Below the pieces are notes generated by a model. That model saw only the letters and a list, made by a program, of their open reading frames with translations, was not told where the DNA came from and searched no databases. From Eucalyptus grandis (lineage: Eukaryota; Streptophyta; Magnoliopsida; Myrtales; Myrtaceae): a stretch of 64,000 nt of DNA. Shown one piece after another: positions 10,880 through 23,047 of the stretch; the stretch's first letter is position 1; every line of letters begins with the position of its first letter. Made by a program: the position numbers and the translations under genes. The DNA lies in contig NC_052613.1 of assembly GCF_016545825.1 (NCBI RefSeq), forward strand, positions 2,976,001 to 3,040,000, given 5' to 3'.

Positions 10880-11060
10880 CAAGTGTGGTTTACGGATAAA
10901 CCCACAAGCCGTGTGGTTCAAGAAAAGCCACCAACCCCATGGTTTCAAAGATAGACCTATCAACCTTGTGGTTTAAGAATGACTCACCAACCTTGGAAAT
11001 GTCATGGTTTAAGGCTAACCGTGAATCTTTGGTTTTTAGGAAAGCACCCGCTAACCCCTT
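10880..11060. repeat. Degenerate tggttta repeats, right flank of minisatellite
   Basis: Successive copies of gtggtttacggataaaccc-like units, each followed by accaaccttg-like sequence. They mirror the repeats at 10010-10145, so the minisatellite seems to have expanded inside an older repeat tract. Confidence 0.6.
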
Positions 11061-12895
11061 GAAAACTACATAGCTTCATTGAGGAATACTGTCAAACTCA
11101 ACTTGAGCAAATGTCATTAGAGATGTCATCAAGAGACGTATTGGCAATGTTGCAGCATTAATTAAACAAACTAATCAAGCTAAGTCCGACTACTTTAGAA
11201 GAACATTTGATGTCAATCAGCATCATGTAACGCAAAACTGTCATCTTGCTCAGGGATATATCATTAATCGTCAAATTCTTTCTGAGTCAAGTTCTTATCA
11301 GAATGGCCACGACCCGTGAAAAATGCTTATTAAGCATGTCAAACTAGAGGTTCTTAATCAAAAAGGGTTTATCATACACTCTTGATAAAATAGCTGCTTG
11401 ATCACATCCATTCGTGTGGAAAATAACTAATTGCTAAGGGTATGTCACATAACCCATGTCAAAGGCTTTCAGAAACATTCGCGATGAGCACAATTTGATC
11501 GATCAAAATGGTCTTTTAAAAGGACCGCAATATAGGCTCAGTTATGAGCTTACACAAAGGAATTATTATTTTGAGGCCAATAAAGGAATATTTGTCGCTC
11601 TCTTCATCGGGTTTACAAGTCGAGAACTCGGGAGATAAGACAAAATAGAATTTCTTCCACTCTTTCAAACGGTAGCTTCTTTGTGGCATTTTCATTTTCA
11701 CTCAAACCATCTCAATCAGAAAAAACTTCGAAAGAGGGTTGTAATGTTGGCTTAGGATAGGCTCAAAAGGCTTAAAATTTTCAAGAGGGTTTTTAAGAGT
11801 CGGTGATCATCATGGCATCGTGACTAAGTCACTCGATCTTTCGAAATCATTTGACTTTTGGAATACAGCATATCTCGAAGGTTTCTTCACTAATCATTTC
11901 TACATAAAAGCTTTGCTCCTTTCTCTAATTTCCTTTACACTTGCGATGAATTTTTATGCAAGCACTTGACTTTGATAAAAAAAAAAAAAAATTCACATAA
12001 GATGCAGTCTTTTGGCTCTTTTTCTTGATGGGCATTGGCCTTACTTTTACCAGGCACGCTACTTTTTCATACCCCTTAGTTTGTCGAGTTTTTACTCTTT
12101 GAACTTTTGTAGCTCTTATGACCTTCAAGATGCTTTTCACATTTTCTCGTGACTGTCAATTGTATTTGGTCAATTCTTATGCCTTGCTCCAGTGAAGGGA
12201 GATGATCACTGCTCAAGATTCAAAAATGAATGATTAGGCCCAAATTGGTTACACCAATGGGCATCAGTGTTTGGGTAGAGAATGAAATGCTCTTCTTCAC
12301 CTTGGGATGAGTCAAGCTCCAATGAGAATTCCTCTGAAGCTATCACCAGAAGATTGATGCAAGTGAAAGTAATAGAATCTTTCTCAATCATTCGCTCTAC
12401 AATACGATCATGACCTCCTATTTTGCCCTAATGTAGGGTCGTTCTCGACAGGGGTATGTTGAAGGATCATTTTTATTTAGCCGAAAGGGCTAGCAAGAGA
12501 TTAGTACGATGCTTGGGATTGATGAATGAAACGCCCTTATCATTTCAATCTTTGCGCTCAATGCGAATGAATCCTTTGTCCTAAGAGAAGGTCGTTTTTC
12601 ACTCAACTCTCAAAAGTGTTTGAATGACGTGTTTGGAAATGGCTTACCTTTCTTCATTCTAAGCACTTCTTGTTTGGCATGGTTAACGGTTCACCTTTGA
12701 CTCTACTGAGATCATCTGAGTAGATCAATCTCCATAGAGAAATTTGATTCAAAATGAATAACCCACAAAGCGAGAAAACAATTTTGAGATAAAAATGATA
12801 TTCAAAAAGTTTGTAGAAAGCTTTTTTTTTTTCTCAATTATTCATTTTTGTGATTGTCTCTAGGAAAGCGAAAAGGTTCTCTTTTGTAATGGAAC

Positions 12896-12926
<31 letters not shown>

Positions 12927-12966
12927 TCTTCTTTTTTTTCTTCATTTAATTTTGAGAAGAATGGTA
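11061..12966. other. Interior of the Tat-like element, no coding domain seen
   Basis: No gag-pol motif was found on either strand. A long T tract (about 12901-12927) lies just left of the SIRE-type insertion. Confidence 0.45.
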
Positions 12967-12971
12967 CTTAC

Positions 12972-14109
12972 TGAGAGTGCTAGTATGAACAAAATAAAGG
13001 AGTTAGGGAAGAGAATAAGAACACAAGATTTATAGTGGTTCGGCTTAATCCAAGCCTACGTCCACTCTCCCACGCTAACAGCCTTCTTGGCTGGATTCCA
13101 CTATGCAATCAACAAGAGATTACAACTTCGAGTGCAAACACTTAGTAGTAGATCACACTATCTCACTAAGTCACTCTTTTGGTATTTCTCTCACGATTAC
13201 AAACGTTTAAGCTCTCAAGAGACAAGTATATGATCGAAAGTCGCTCAGACTTTGGAATTATAAATTCTACGCTTCGTCTCTTACTTGCTCATCGGTCCAT
13301 GATCTCCTTAAATACTCCTCCACTTCCAAACTACCCGTTGGACAGTATCCCGGAGAATCGTCTTCCAATATACCCATTGGACAGCTCGTATCTAGAAGAT
13401 TTGGTAGCCGTTGAGTGACAAAGGTAGAATCCCAAATTGAATCCGATCGCCCATACAAACGGAATCTTGGTTTCCATAAGTAAAGCTTCTTCGTATAGAA
13501 AGTTCTTGTCTTCAAGATCCAATCGTCAATCAATTAGATTGAATCAATCAAATCAATCTTGATGTGGAATCCAAACCAGATCACTAGCCGTTATATGATT
13601 GGGTTTGAGTTACGATCTGTTGAATCTGGATGTAAAGTCTGATAGCCATAGACTTTACAATCTGAGTTTGTAGACTTTACAACCTGGGTCTGAACATATC
13701 TGCTTCTGAACAGATTTAGCTTTAAGGTCTGTACCCAGTTCAACTTCAGCATAGAGTCTGTCTTCTGGTTCATCATTCACGTTCAGTCTGGAATTTGTCA
13801 GAGTGAGCAGACTTCTGATGTAGAACAGACTTTGACACTAAAGTCTGGTAGTCTTCAGACTTTGACACTAAAGTCTGGTAGTCTTCAGACTTTGACACGG
13901 CATTCTTCAGATTTTGACACAGAAGTCTGGAAATCTTCATAATATACTTTGGACATGTGTTACGTTCAGTCTTCTGGTCGTCTTTTGACTTTGATAATAT
14001 CCTTTACATGTTCTATTATCTGCATGGTCTATTACTCAACCATTAAACATGTTAGTAGCCTTTGATTTATTTTGTCATCTTCAAAACATCATAAGGGATT
14101 TCCCTAACA
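12972..14109 (-). repeat. 3' LTR of the level-2 SIRE-type element
   Basis: About 1.14 kb, pairing with 25358-26466. It contains gtggttcggcttaatccaag and a local tandem duplication with cactaaagtctggtagtc that the other LTR has in fewer copies. Confidence 0.9.
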
Positions 14110-15776
14110 ATCTCCCCATTTTTGATGATGACAAAACAATCTCTGAATATGCAGATTTTGTAAACATGCTTTTAAAGATATTAATTTAAATCAAAGGATA
14201 TTAGAAGATAACAAATAGATTGAGCATAACAATATATAGAAAAATAATCACAGCTCAATATTATGCAATAAATAATATAATATCAACCAATCAGCACATA
14301 TGCATATTCATATCTTCTCCCCATTTTTGTCATAATCAAAAAGCGATAATAATGGATTCACGTAGAGAATGATAACAAATATGTCTTGCATAATTTCCAA
14401 AAATCAGCTTTTATAAGGTAAATCGAATATTGAAGATATGCAATATAGCTCACTTCAATCATATATCTGCAAATATCCAATAAAAATCACGGATGCATCA
14501 TGAAATTCATGTGCCCTTTTTGTCATAATAAAATGATAATATCAATAAGAGATTTGTTAATGACAAAAGGTAATAAAAGATGCACTAACCGGATTTTTTA
14601 GAATAAATTCTGACACATTTACCTTTCCTTCCATCCATAATAAGATCACAATCAATCCAAAAAGATTTTTCCATAATTGATCAAAGCTCCCCCTCAATTT
14701 GTTGCCTTTTTGAGATGATCACGATTCTTTTCCTTTTCTTTTGGATTCGATTTCTCCCCCTGTGATCATGACAATATTTGCGAATAGAATTGTTGCTTGT
14801 GCACGTTGAACAGAATATATTTCCAGTATTTCCTTTGTAGCAACAACATCCGCAACGATCACTTGCATTTTGAAATTCGAGGCAAAAATTTTATTTTCTT
14901 CAATCAAGCTCATCTCGAATTCAACCTGCATCAACTTAACAAACCAGGTATATGTTTGAAATATACCATTGAAAATAAAAATCATTACCAATCTTCATAG
15001 GAGATATTTTTCTGATTGCACCAAAATTTGCGTAGATTCGCAATCATCCTTCCCTTAAAGAATTTCCTGCAATCAACTCATTTCCCTTTTTGGTATCCAT
15101 CAATTTGGATCCTTCCTTGACGTTAGAGTAAAATATGAAATCTCCATAATAAAATATTCTTTCTTAATTCATCATAACAAAGTATTCAAAGAAAGAATAT
15201 TATGCACAATAATATCTTGCATCATAAATTAATATCACGTAAAACAGATTTTTATTTGGCAAAATATGATAAAATCTGAGAGTATAAAATCAAACCAAAT
15301 AAATTCATTTGTCTTTAAGCATGATATCAAAAATGATCACACGTATCAAATTAAATCTCGAATCACAAATCACACAATTCTTTCTTCAATAAAGCAAATC
15401 AAAAAATATGATCATTATAAAATCTGAATCAATCAATGATATATCGAATTTCAAGCATAATGAGAATTATGTGCCCAAAAACATTCCTTACCAACTTCTT
15501 CTTTTCCTTTATTTCCTTGATTTCCTCATCGGATTCTCGAGTCTGGTTCGAATCGACTTTGATTCTCGAGTCTATGTCCGAGTCAGACTCAGATTCTGAA
15601 TGTTCCATCAAGCATAAATTTTCTTGCTCATCATCTTCTCTTTTTTTGTTCTTTTCTGGCCATTCTGCTTGTATTTTCTTCCATCGAAATATGGTGGCCT
15701 TGTGTTGCTTTGCCCTTCCATAAGTCCTGGTGCCAATATACTAGCCATAAAGAATCTTTAGCTCAAAAGTAAAAAC
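14110..15776 (-). pseudogene. Deleted gag region of the level-2 element
   Basis: Read on the - strand just after the leader, a frame opens MASILAPGLMEGQSN then RPPYFDG, nearly the same as the gag start of the inner element (24333). Right after FDG the sequence jumps to a region matching the inner gag NLCLM plus an SDSD-rich acidic stretch (about 15620-15560), so the gag core and the zinc knuckle are deleted. The rest, down to the polypurine tract, has no recognised domain. The retained start and leader with loss of pol mark it as a non-autonomous derivative. Confidence 0.7.
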
Positions 15777-16674
15777 TGATATAGCTAGTATAAGTACCTA
15801 GAGGGGGTGAATAGGTATATAAAGGATTTTTCTCGATAATTGCACAATACTAGACAGTTGATAGATTTGAGACAAACGATAATCAAAGTAAGAGAGAGAG
15901 AAGAGAAAATTGAACACGCGGTTTATAGTGGTTCGGCTTATATCAAGCCTACGTCCACTCTTCTGCACTGACAGCCTATTGGCTGGATTCCACTATGAAC
16001 AAAGAGATGTTACAGTGTTGTTCTTCCTTGCTTTCACGGTGTAGATGATCTACCACACTCGCTCAAGGTATCACTAAGTATGAACACTCTTTGTGAGTAC
16101 AATTTCGCTCAAAATGTATCGACTGATAATCAAGGTGCTTCAGACTCTGGAATTTCTCTATCGATCATGCACTAAAGTAACGTCTTCCTTTTATACTCCT
16201 TTATGCCATCATACCCGTTGGCACTTACCAAATGAATTCCTCAAATCTACCCGTTGGACGGAATCAATCAAGAAGATCATTCGAGCTATTAAAGGAACCT
16301 AACGATAGCCCATCAATCATGTTCGCCCATACAATCAGGATCTTGGTTTCCAAGAATAGAACCTTCCAAGAATATTTCGTCGATCATCGGATCTTCAAAC
16401 GATCTTGTTTAAGAATAAAAGAATCCGTTATATTTATCCAGCCAAGAGATCTTCTCCAGAGGATAGGACTAAATCCTCAACCAAATACTTCGGCTCTGGA
16501 TTGCCTTCGTCACTGGATTAGAAACACTGTCAATGAGAATAGTCTTGAGTCTTGAGTATTGAGTCTGGTGATTTGAAAGTCTTCAGACTCAAAATAGAAG
16601 ATCTGTACTTATCCAGACTAGATCGATAGAAACGTTTTGTCGGCTTCAAAATATTCGGAAAGATTTCTCCAACA
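15777..16674 (-). repeat. 3' LTR of the innermost SIRE-type element
   Basis: About 0.90 kb and almost the same as 24396-25316. Small indels separate the pair, for example an extra gatgagtcttgagt in the 5' LTR. It contains the conserved gtggttcggcttat and cctacgtccactctt block. Confidence 0.92.
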
Positions 16675-16933
16675 ATCCCCCTTTTTGATGGTGACAAAAC
16701 TTTCTTGTAGATTTGAACAACTTTGACCTGCAAAACATTACTCAAGCAATATGGCTATCTCATAAAGATTAATAAATCAATCAGACTCTGCATCCACAGA
16801 AAATCGGTTAGCTTTTCATGAGTAAGACCATATAACAACACTTGATATAAATGCAAACAATCAAACATCAAAATCCACAGAAGTCAGTCAATTTCAAGTT
16901 CACACCCAAGTCATACTCAAATATTCAAACACG

Positions 16934-19194
16934 TCAAAGTTTAAAGAGTTTAAAGAGTTCAAAAGTTAAAATTGCAATTCTCCCCCTTTTTGTCATCATT
17001 AAAAAGGTGAGAGAAGAGTCAAGTCTGCTTGGGAACGCGCACAATCTGGAAATCTCCCATCGACGGACGATGCCTTCCAGCCTCTTCAAGTCTTCCCGTA
17101 GATGAGCCACCTCTTCTCCTTTGGCATTGGCTTGATTTTGAAGAGCGAGGTCTTTCATTTGATCTGCCGGGGTAACAGAAGATGCTTTTCCAGCATTCTT
17201 CATGACTTGAAGTTCACATTCCGAGCATAGATTTGACCTTGCATTTCCAGAAGAACATCAAGGATACGACGAAAATCTGCGGTATTGTCCGTCTGTGTGC
17301 TCGCATTTGCTCTTTCGGATGGAGTGAAAGCAGACGATGGAACTTCTGTGGAATCGAGCAGATTTGGTGTAGACGTATCATGTCCTTCCTCAGGCATTTG
17401 AGAAGCCTGAAAATCTTCTGGATTTGCTGGTGAGCGACTCACACCTTCACTGATACCAGTCCTTCCTTGCTCGCCATCTCCCCCTGTCTCTAAGACCTCA
17501 ATTGGGGAAGAGTGATGGTCATGCTCATCTGTGCCTTGATTCTCTTCCTCTGCAGCTTCATCTGCAGACTTTTCTTTTTCTGCTTCTCCTTCTGCTTCAG
17601 CTTCTTTCTATTCATCTTCTTTTTCTTTCTCTTGTTGCTCCTCTGCTTCTCTGTTCTTTACTTGTCCCTCTTCTTCTCTCTGTTCTTTTTCTTCTGCTTC
17701 TTTTCCTTTCTTCTGATGTTCTGTTGATTCAGGTACAGAACGTCTGGTTCTTTTCAATGCAGAGATAGTGAAATCTTCCTCCTCATCTTCATCCTCCAAG
17801 ATAAGAGTTCTTCTCTTTTTGGATGGAGCACCCATGGGCTCCTTCCCTTTTTTTCTTTGATGCGAAGATACTTTGGAGTCTTCACTTTGAACTTCTCCAT
17901 TGCCTTACTAAGCTCTTTCAGACGCATTTTAGTCAGCATTTTCAAACCCACCACCATTTTGTCGCATGGTCGAACACAAAGAGTATGTGGAGGTTCAATA
18001 TTCAAGTGTCTGAAGATCTTGGTCACAAGACCAGAATAAGGCAATTGGCCCTTGTCCTTCACCATTGCTCTGTACATGTGAAAGAGAATGGTGTGAGGGA
18101 GAGAGAACTTTTTCCCTGAATTGATCGCATACATCAATTTTGCCTCGGAATTAGACACGTCAGTCTTTGATGTCGACTTTGGCCTGATGCAGTTGATCAC
18201 AATTTTGTGAAGCAAGATATTGATGGCATGCATCTTTGAATATGTAACTCTTCCTTCTGTACTCCTGTCTTTGACAAGTTCCAGAGTGGTACGAGCGATT
18301 GAAACCTTGATCGGTTTATATCGTCCTCTTTCGACTCCAATTATGTCTGCCAACATGTCCACATCCACCTCATAGACTTGGTCTCGAACACTGAATGATA
18401 TTCTATTCGCATCCAAAAAGCTAAGATTCGAATAGAAGTATCCTGTTAATTGCGCATAACCGTCTGTGGTATCGGAGCAGAATTGCTCAAGTTGAAGGAG
18501 ATTTAACTTCTCCCTTAAGTTCACATTAATGGCATCCAAGAAATCGAAATCAACACTCCTAGGGTTTATCACCCCTCGTTTCAACAGTCTGAAGAACATA
18601 TTCTCCTGTTCCTTCGATTTAAATAAATCCATCCTTTTTCCCTTCACCTTCGCAGCAATACCCATTCTAGGTTGGAATTCACTGAACATTTTATCATCAT
18701 CGTTCTCGTCAGTCGGATTCAGTCCCGATACACGAGGGTCACTTGGAATATTCGCAAGTGCTTCCTCGGCCTTTCCTTTGGGAGCAATTCCCAAATCCTC
18801 CATTCGTCTCAAAATATATACTCATTCCCATAATTCTTATCTTTAAGGAAATCATCTATATACTTCAGCGGAGTCCCAATGCTCTTCAACGCACGATAGA
18901 GCTTGTAAATAAAAAGAGGGTTTTGGACTCTTTGTGGTCTGCGTCCTCGATTATTTCTTCCTCCAGTTGATGACTCACATCTTGTGGGGTAGATGATGAA
19001 GAGTGACGTGGTGGAGAGTGAATCGGGCTCGTTGCTGACTGGTAAATCTTCCTCTTGGTGAGATCGAAATGGGTAGGTCCCTCCTTCATTCTCTGTGGTC
19101 CCCCGTTCGCGATTCTTGAAGACTTTCTCGAGGAAGACATCCTTTCTTGTCGATGAAAGATTCCTTTACTCACTTTCCCAAGAAAAGATGACAA
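16934..19194 (-). CDS. Extra ORF after pol (putative plant transposon protein domain)
   Basis: Several overlapping - strand frames add up to one protein-like region of roughly 700 residues, broken by small shifts. Parts in order: a Ser/Arg-rich start (19194-18886); a 352-codon globular core (18812-17754) with NLSFLDANR, VYEVDVDML and ADIIGVERGRYKPI, which resembles the domain called putative plant transposon protein; an acidic, Lys/Glu-rich tract (17835-17608); and a C-terminal coiled-coil-like stretch with LREDLKRLEGIVRR (17203-16934). It has the same sense as pol and lies between pol and the 3' LTR, the place of env-like ORFs in SIRE elements. I see no membrane segment or signal peptide. 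Its function is unknown; identification rests on recognition of the core pattern. Confidence 0.65.
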
Positions 19195-19520
19195 CTTTCT
19201 CGAAGATAAACACGAAGTAGAAACAGGATTGGGAGGAGAATGCTTTTTTTTAGGGTTTTGAAGATTGAGCGAGGAAAACTGTATATATATAACTCAGTTT
19301 AAAAAAGGAAAAACCAATCGGCACAAAGGAAAATGAACAGACGCCTCTTTTAAAATTAATAACTGCCAAATAGAAGTTAATATTTTTGAAAAGACAAGAT
19401 TCAGTTTTCCACGGAAATTATAAATTAACTGAACTAATGATCGTACCTTTTCGAGATTGAATATAATAACAACTTACAGTCTATAGCCATGAATGTCTGG
19501 GTCTGAGGGTTGGAGAGTCT
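19195..19520. other. Spacer between pol and the extra ORF
   Basis: About 0.33 kb, AT-rich, with no recognised feature. It includes a TATA-like tgtatatatata on the - strand (about 19281-19293) upstream of the extra ORF, which could serve its own transcript; this is inference. Confidence 0.35.
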
Positions 19521-21377
19521 CTAGACTTTAACTTCCTCAAGCTTCAAAATGTTGAGTTTGGAACGAATGAAATCGAATTGATTTTTCTCCAAAGGCTTTG
19601 TGAATATATCCGGTAGTTGATTTTTTGAATCAACAAATTGAATTGTGATTTCTCCATTTTGAACATGATCTCTAATGAAGTGATGGCGAATCTCTATATG
19701 CTTTGCTCTTGAGTGAAGAATTGGATTTTTAGTGAGATTGATTGCGCTGGTGTTGTCACATCTAATCTATGTGCATGAGTCTTCAATTCCAAAGTCTTGT
19801 AGCTGTTGTTTTATCCATAGAATTTGCGAACAGCAACTTCCAAGAGCTACATACTGCTTCGTTGTTGAGAGAGCCACAATGCTTTGTTTCCTTGAAAACC
19901 AAGACACTGTCCTGCTTCCAAGCAACTGGCAAGTTCCCGAAGTGCTTTTTCTATCAACTCTGCAACCGGCCAGATCTGCGTCTGAATATCCCACAAGATT
20001 AAAGTCTCCCTTCTTAGGATACCAAAGTCCGATGCTTGAAGATGAAGCAACGTATTTAATAATACGTTTCGCAGCACTGAGATGGGATTCTCTAGGATAT
20101 GATTGAAACCTAGCACAGATGCAAACACTCAACAAAATGTCAGGTCTAGAAGCAGTAAGATAAAGAAGTGAACCAATGATGCTCCTGTACAGCTTTTGAT
20201 CAACTTTCTTCCCTTCTTCATCTTTGTCTATCTTTAAAGAACTTGACATTGGTATGTCGGTCTTTTTGCACTTTTCCAGTCCAAACCTTTTGACAAGATC
20301 ATTAGCATATTTTTCTTGATAAATAAAAGTTCCTTCCTTCAATTGTTTTACTTGAAGACCAAGAAAGAATGTTAACTCTCCCATCATACTCATTTCAAAC
20401 TCATCCTGCATAGACTTAGAAAATTTCTTACACAAACTTTCATTAGAGGATCCAAAAATAATATCATCCACATATATTTGAACAAGTAGGAAACTTTTGT
20501 TTTCCTTTTTGATAAATAAAGTCGTATCTACTTTACCTTTGACAAAACCATTATGTATTAAGAACTTACTTAGTACGTCGTACCAAGCTCGAGGTGCTTG
20601 CTTTAAACCATACAAAGCCTTTTTCGTCGAAGACCGAGTCCGGCTTCTTTGGGTCTTCAAACCCTGGTGGTTGTTCCACATAAACTTCCTCATGGATAAA
20701 TCCATTTAGGAAGGCGCTTTTGACGTCCATTTGGAATAACCTGAAATTTTTATAACAAGCAAACGCAAGTAATAGTCGAATAGCCTCTAACCTTGCTCTT
20801 TTGGAGCGTAAGTCTCATCATAGTCTATTCCTTCTTCTTGCGTATATCCCTTGGCCACGAGTCTTGCTTTGTTTCGTATGACTTTTCCTTTCTCATTCAT
20901 CTTGTTTCTGAACACCCATTTAGCTCCAATAACAGTTTTTCCTTTTGGTTTGGATGTCAATTCCCAGACATCATTAATGTTAAACTGTCTGAGCTCTTCT
21001 TGCATAGCTTCAATCCAGCTTTCATCAGATAAAGCTTCTTCTATGCTCTTTGGTTCAATTTCAGAAACGAGAGCCACAACACTAGACTCTTCTCGCCTTT
21101 TGGATCTGGTGCGAATTCCTTCATTAATTTCGCCGATAATGAGATCTTTAGGATGACTGGACTTATGCTTCCAGTTACTTGTTGATGTGTCTGGTTGATG
21201 ATCTCTCTCTTTGTTTGAATCTTCACGAACAGCTTGATGCTGGTCTTCCAGAGTCTGAGATGCTTCTTGAGTTGTAAGCTTTAGAGGGTTTGGAGCAAGT
21301 TCAGACTCTTCATAATGAGTCTGACTTGATTCATCTTGCGTTGAGTCTTGAAATTTGACATTCATTGACTCCTCCAC
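19521..21377 (-). pseudogene. Copia reverse transcriptase and RNase H
   Basis: The pol C-terminal half. Reverse transcriptase begins around ALSDESWIEAMQEEL and has the LYGLKQAPRAWY motif, the catalytic QIYVDDIIFG motif and EFEMSMMGEL. RNase H follows with GYSDADLAG, STSGTCQLLG and the final QLPDIFTKPLEKNQFD. The end is a stop at 19521-19523. There are breaks: a frame change near 20790, where the Lys-Gln region is interrupted, and an in-frame stop near 19767. In an active element this half would copy RNA into DNA in virus-like particles. Confidence 0.88.
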
Positions 21378-21394
21378 TGGACCGGCTCTTCTTG

Positions 21395-22058
21395 TTATAG
21401 ACTCGTAGGCTTTGCTTGATGTAGAATATCCAAGGAAGATGCCTTCATCGATCTTTCTTCAAACTTACCAACTCGATCTTTTGCATTTTTCAATATAAAG
21501 CATTTGCAACCGAATACATGAAAGTATGAAACAATAGGCTTCTTATCTTTGAATAACTCATAAGGGGTTTTCTCTAGAATAGGTCTTAAGAAGACTCTAT
21601 TGATGATATAGCATGCTGTTGAAACTTCAAACTTCAGCCCAAAATCGTGAAGAAATTTTACTTTCAATTAAAAGAGTTCTAGCCATTTCTTGAAGAGATC
21701 TATTCTTTCTTTCCACAACTCCATTTTGCTGAGGAGTATATGGAGAGGAGAACACATGCTTAAAGCCAGATTCATCACAGAATTTTGTAAACTCTTGATT
21801 TTCAAATTCACCTCCATGATCTATTTTTATACTTGAGATAACACATCCTTTTTTATTTTGAACCTTTTTAGCAAATTTTTCAAAATACAAGAAGATTTCA
21901 GACTTACTTGCAAGGAAATATACCCAAGTAAAACGGGAGTAATTGTCCACAATTACTAGGCAATATTTCTTACCTCCAATACTACGGGTTCGGTTGGTCC
22001 AAAGATATCCATATGCAGCAAGCGTAGTACATGATTAGTAGAGACATGATTTATTGGC
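21395..22058 (-). pseudogene. Copia integrase
   Basis: Integrase core read in two overlapping frames (21950-21627 and 21667-21395). Visible marks are MDNYSRFTWVYFL, the second catalytic Asp in KIDHGGEFEN and the Glu in NGVVERKNRSLQEM. The C-terminal CPYELF-like and FGCKCFILKN motifs follow. The frame change near 21650 disrupts it. Confidence 0.85.
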
Positions 22059-22883
22059 TTAAATGAATTTCTTACCTACTTTCCCGAGAATACATGGAGT
22101 GCATGGATCAGTCTTTTGGTATGGCAATTTGGGTAGACCTCGAACAAGCTGCTTTGATGAGATTTTGGCTAATTGCTTCATGTTGACATGACCAAGCTTT
22201 TTGTGCCATAAGCTTGCTTCGTCTTGAATTGAGATGAGACATTGCGATTCATTTGGTTTCACATCCAGAAGATAGATATTTCCATGTCTTCGACCCATGA
22301 AAGACTGAGTAGAGTCTTTACTGATTCCAGAACATGTTCCTTCTTGAAAGAAGATCTTAAAACCAGTATCACACAATTGACTAATGCTGAGAAGATTGTA
22401 ATTGAGTCCTTCCACTAAGGAAACATTACTTATTGTGAGATTTCCAATTTTCACAGTTCCAAATCCCACAATACTTCCTTTGATGTTTCCTCCAAATGAA
22501 ACTTTTCCACCATTTACTTGAACAAGCTTTATGAAGCATTTTGAGTCTCCTGTCATGTGTCTTGAGCATCCACTGTCAAGATACCACTTCACCTTTTTCT
22601 TGACGGAGACCTGCATTTAAAATAGAGTCTCAAGCTTTCTTTGGTACCCAAACTTTCTTGGGTCCTTTGGTGTTAGTAAGATAAGTAGTATTAGCCCATA
22701 CTTTCTTAATGGTTTCCAAACCATAGGACACTCTTTTTCAAAGTGATCCAGACTGTTGCACTTTGAACATCTGAGAGCATTTCTACCTACAGATTTTACA
22801 AAAACTTTCTTGAAATGATTTTTGTAAGCCTCTCTCGAGGGTCTTTTCTTAATTCTTTCTTTTACTTTAGGAAAATCAATCAA
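22059..22883 (-). pseudogene. Copia second zinc knuckle, protease and GAG-pre-integrase
   Basis: Frame 22883-22617 holds a second zinc knuckle, CSKCNSLDHFEKEC. Frame 22616-22059 starts at the aspartic protease signature WYLDSGCSRHMTG, then gives LLSISQLCD, and ends in the zinc-binding pre-integrase motif with LWHKKLGHVN and CTPCILGK. The two frames are separated by a stop. Confidence 0.85.
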
Positions 22884-23047
22884 GGGAATTGTTTCGCTGT
22901 CATACCTAGACCGGACTTATTGAAGTAAGGTCTTTGAGCTGAAAGAATTTTTTCAAGTTTTTCAGACCCTATTGAAAATTTCTTTGAAGTGTTTGATAAG
23001 TCAGTTTTTAAAAGAGCATTTTCTTTTAAAAGATTATCTTCATTTTC

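Noticed and set aside
17502..17768. Leu/Phe-rich + strand frames suggesting membrane proteins
   Set aside because: Antisense of the acidic Lys/Glu-rich tract of the extra SIRE ORF.
16934..19194. Calling the extra SIRE ORF an envelope gene
   Set aside because: No signal peptide, membrane segment or cleavage-site pattern was seen; only its position resembles env-like ORFs.
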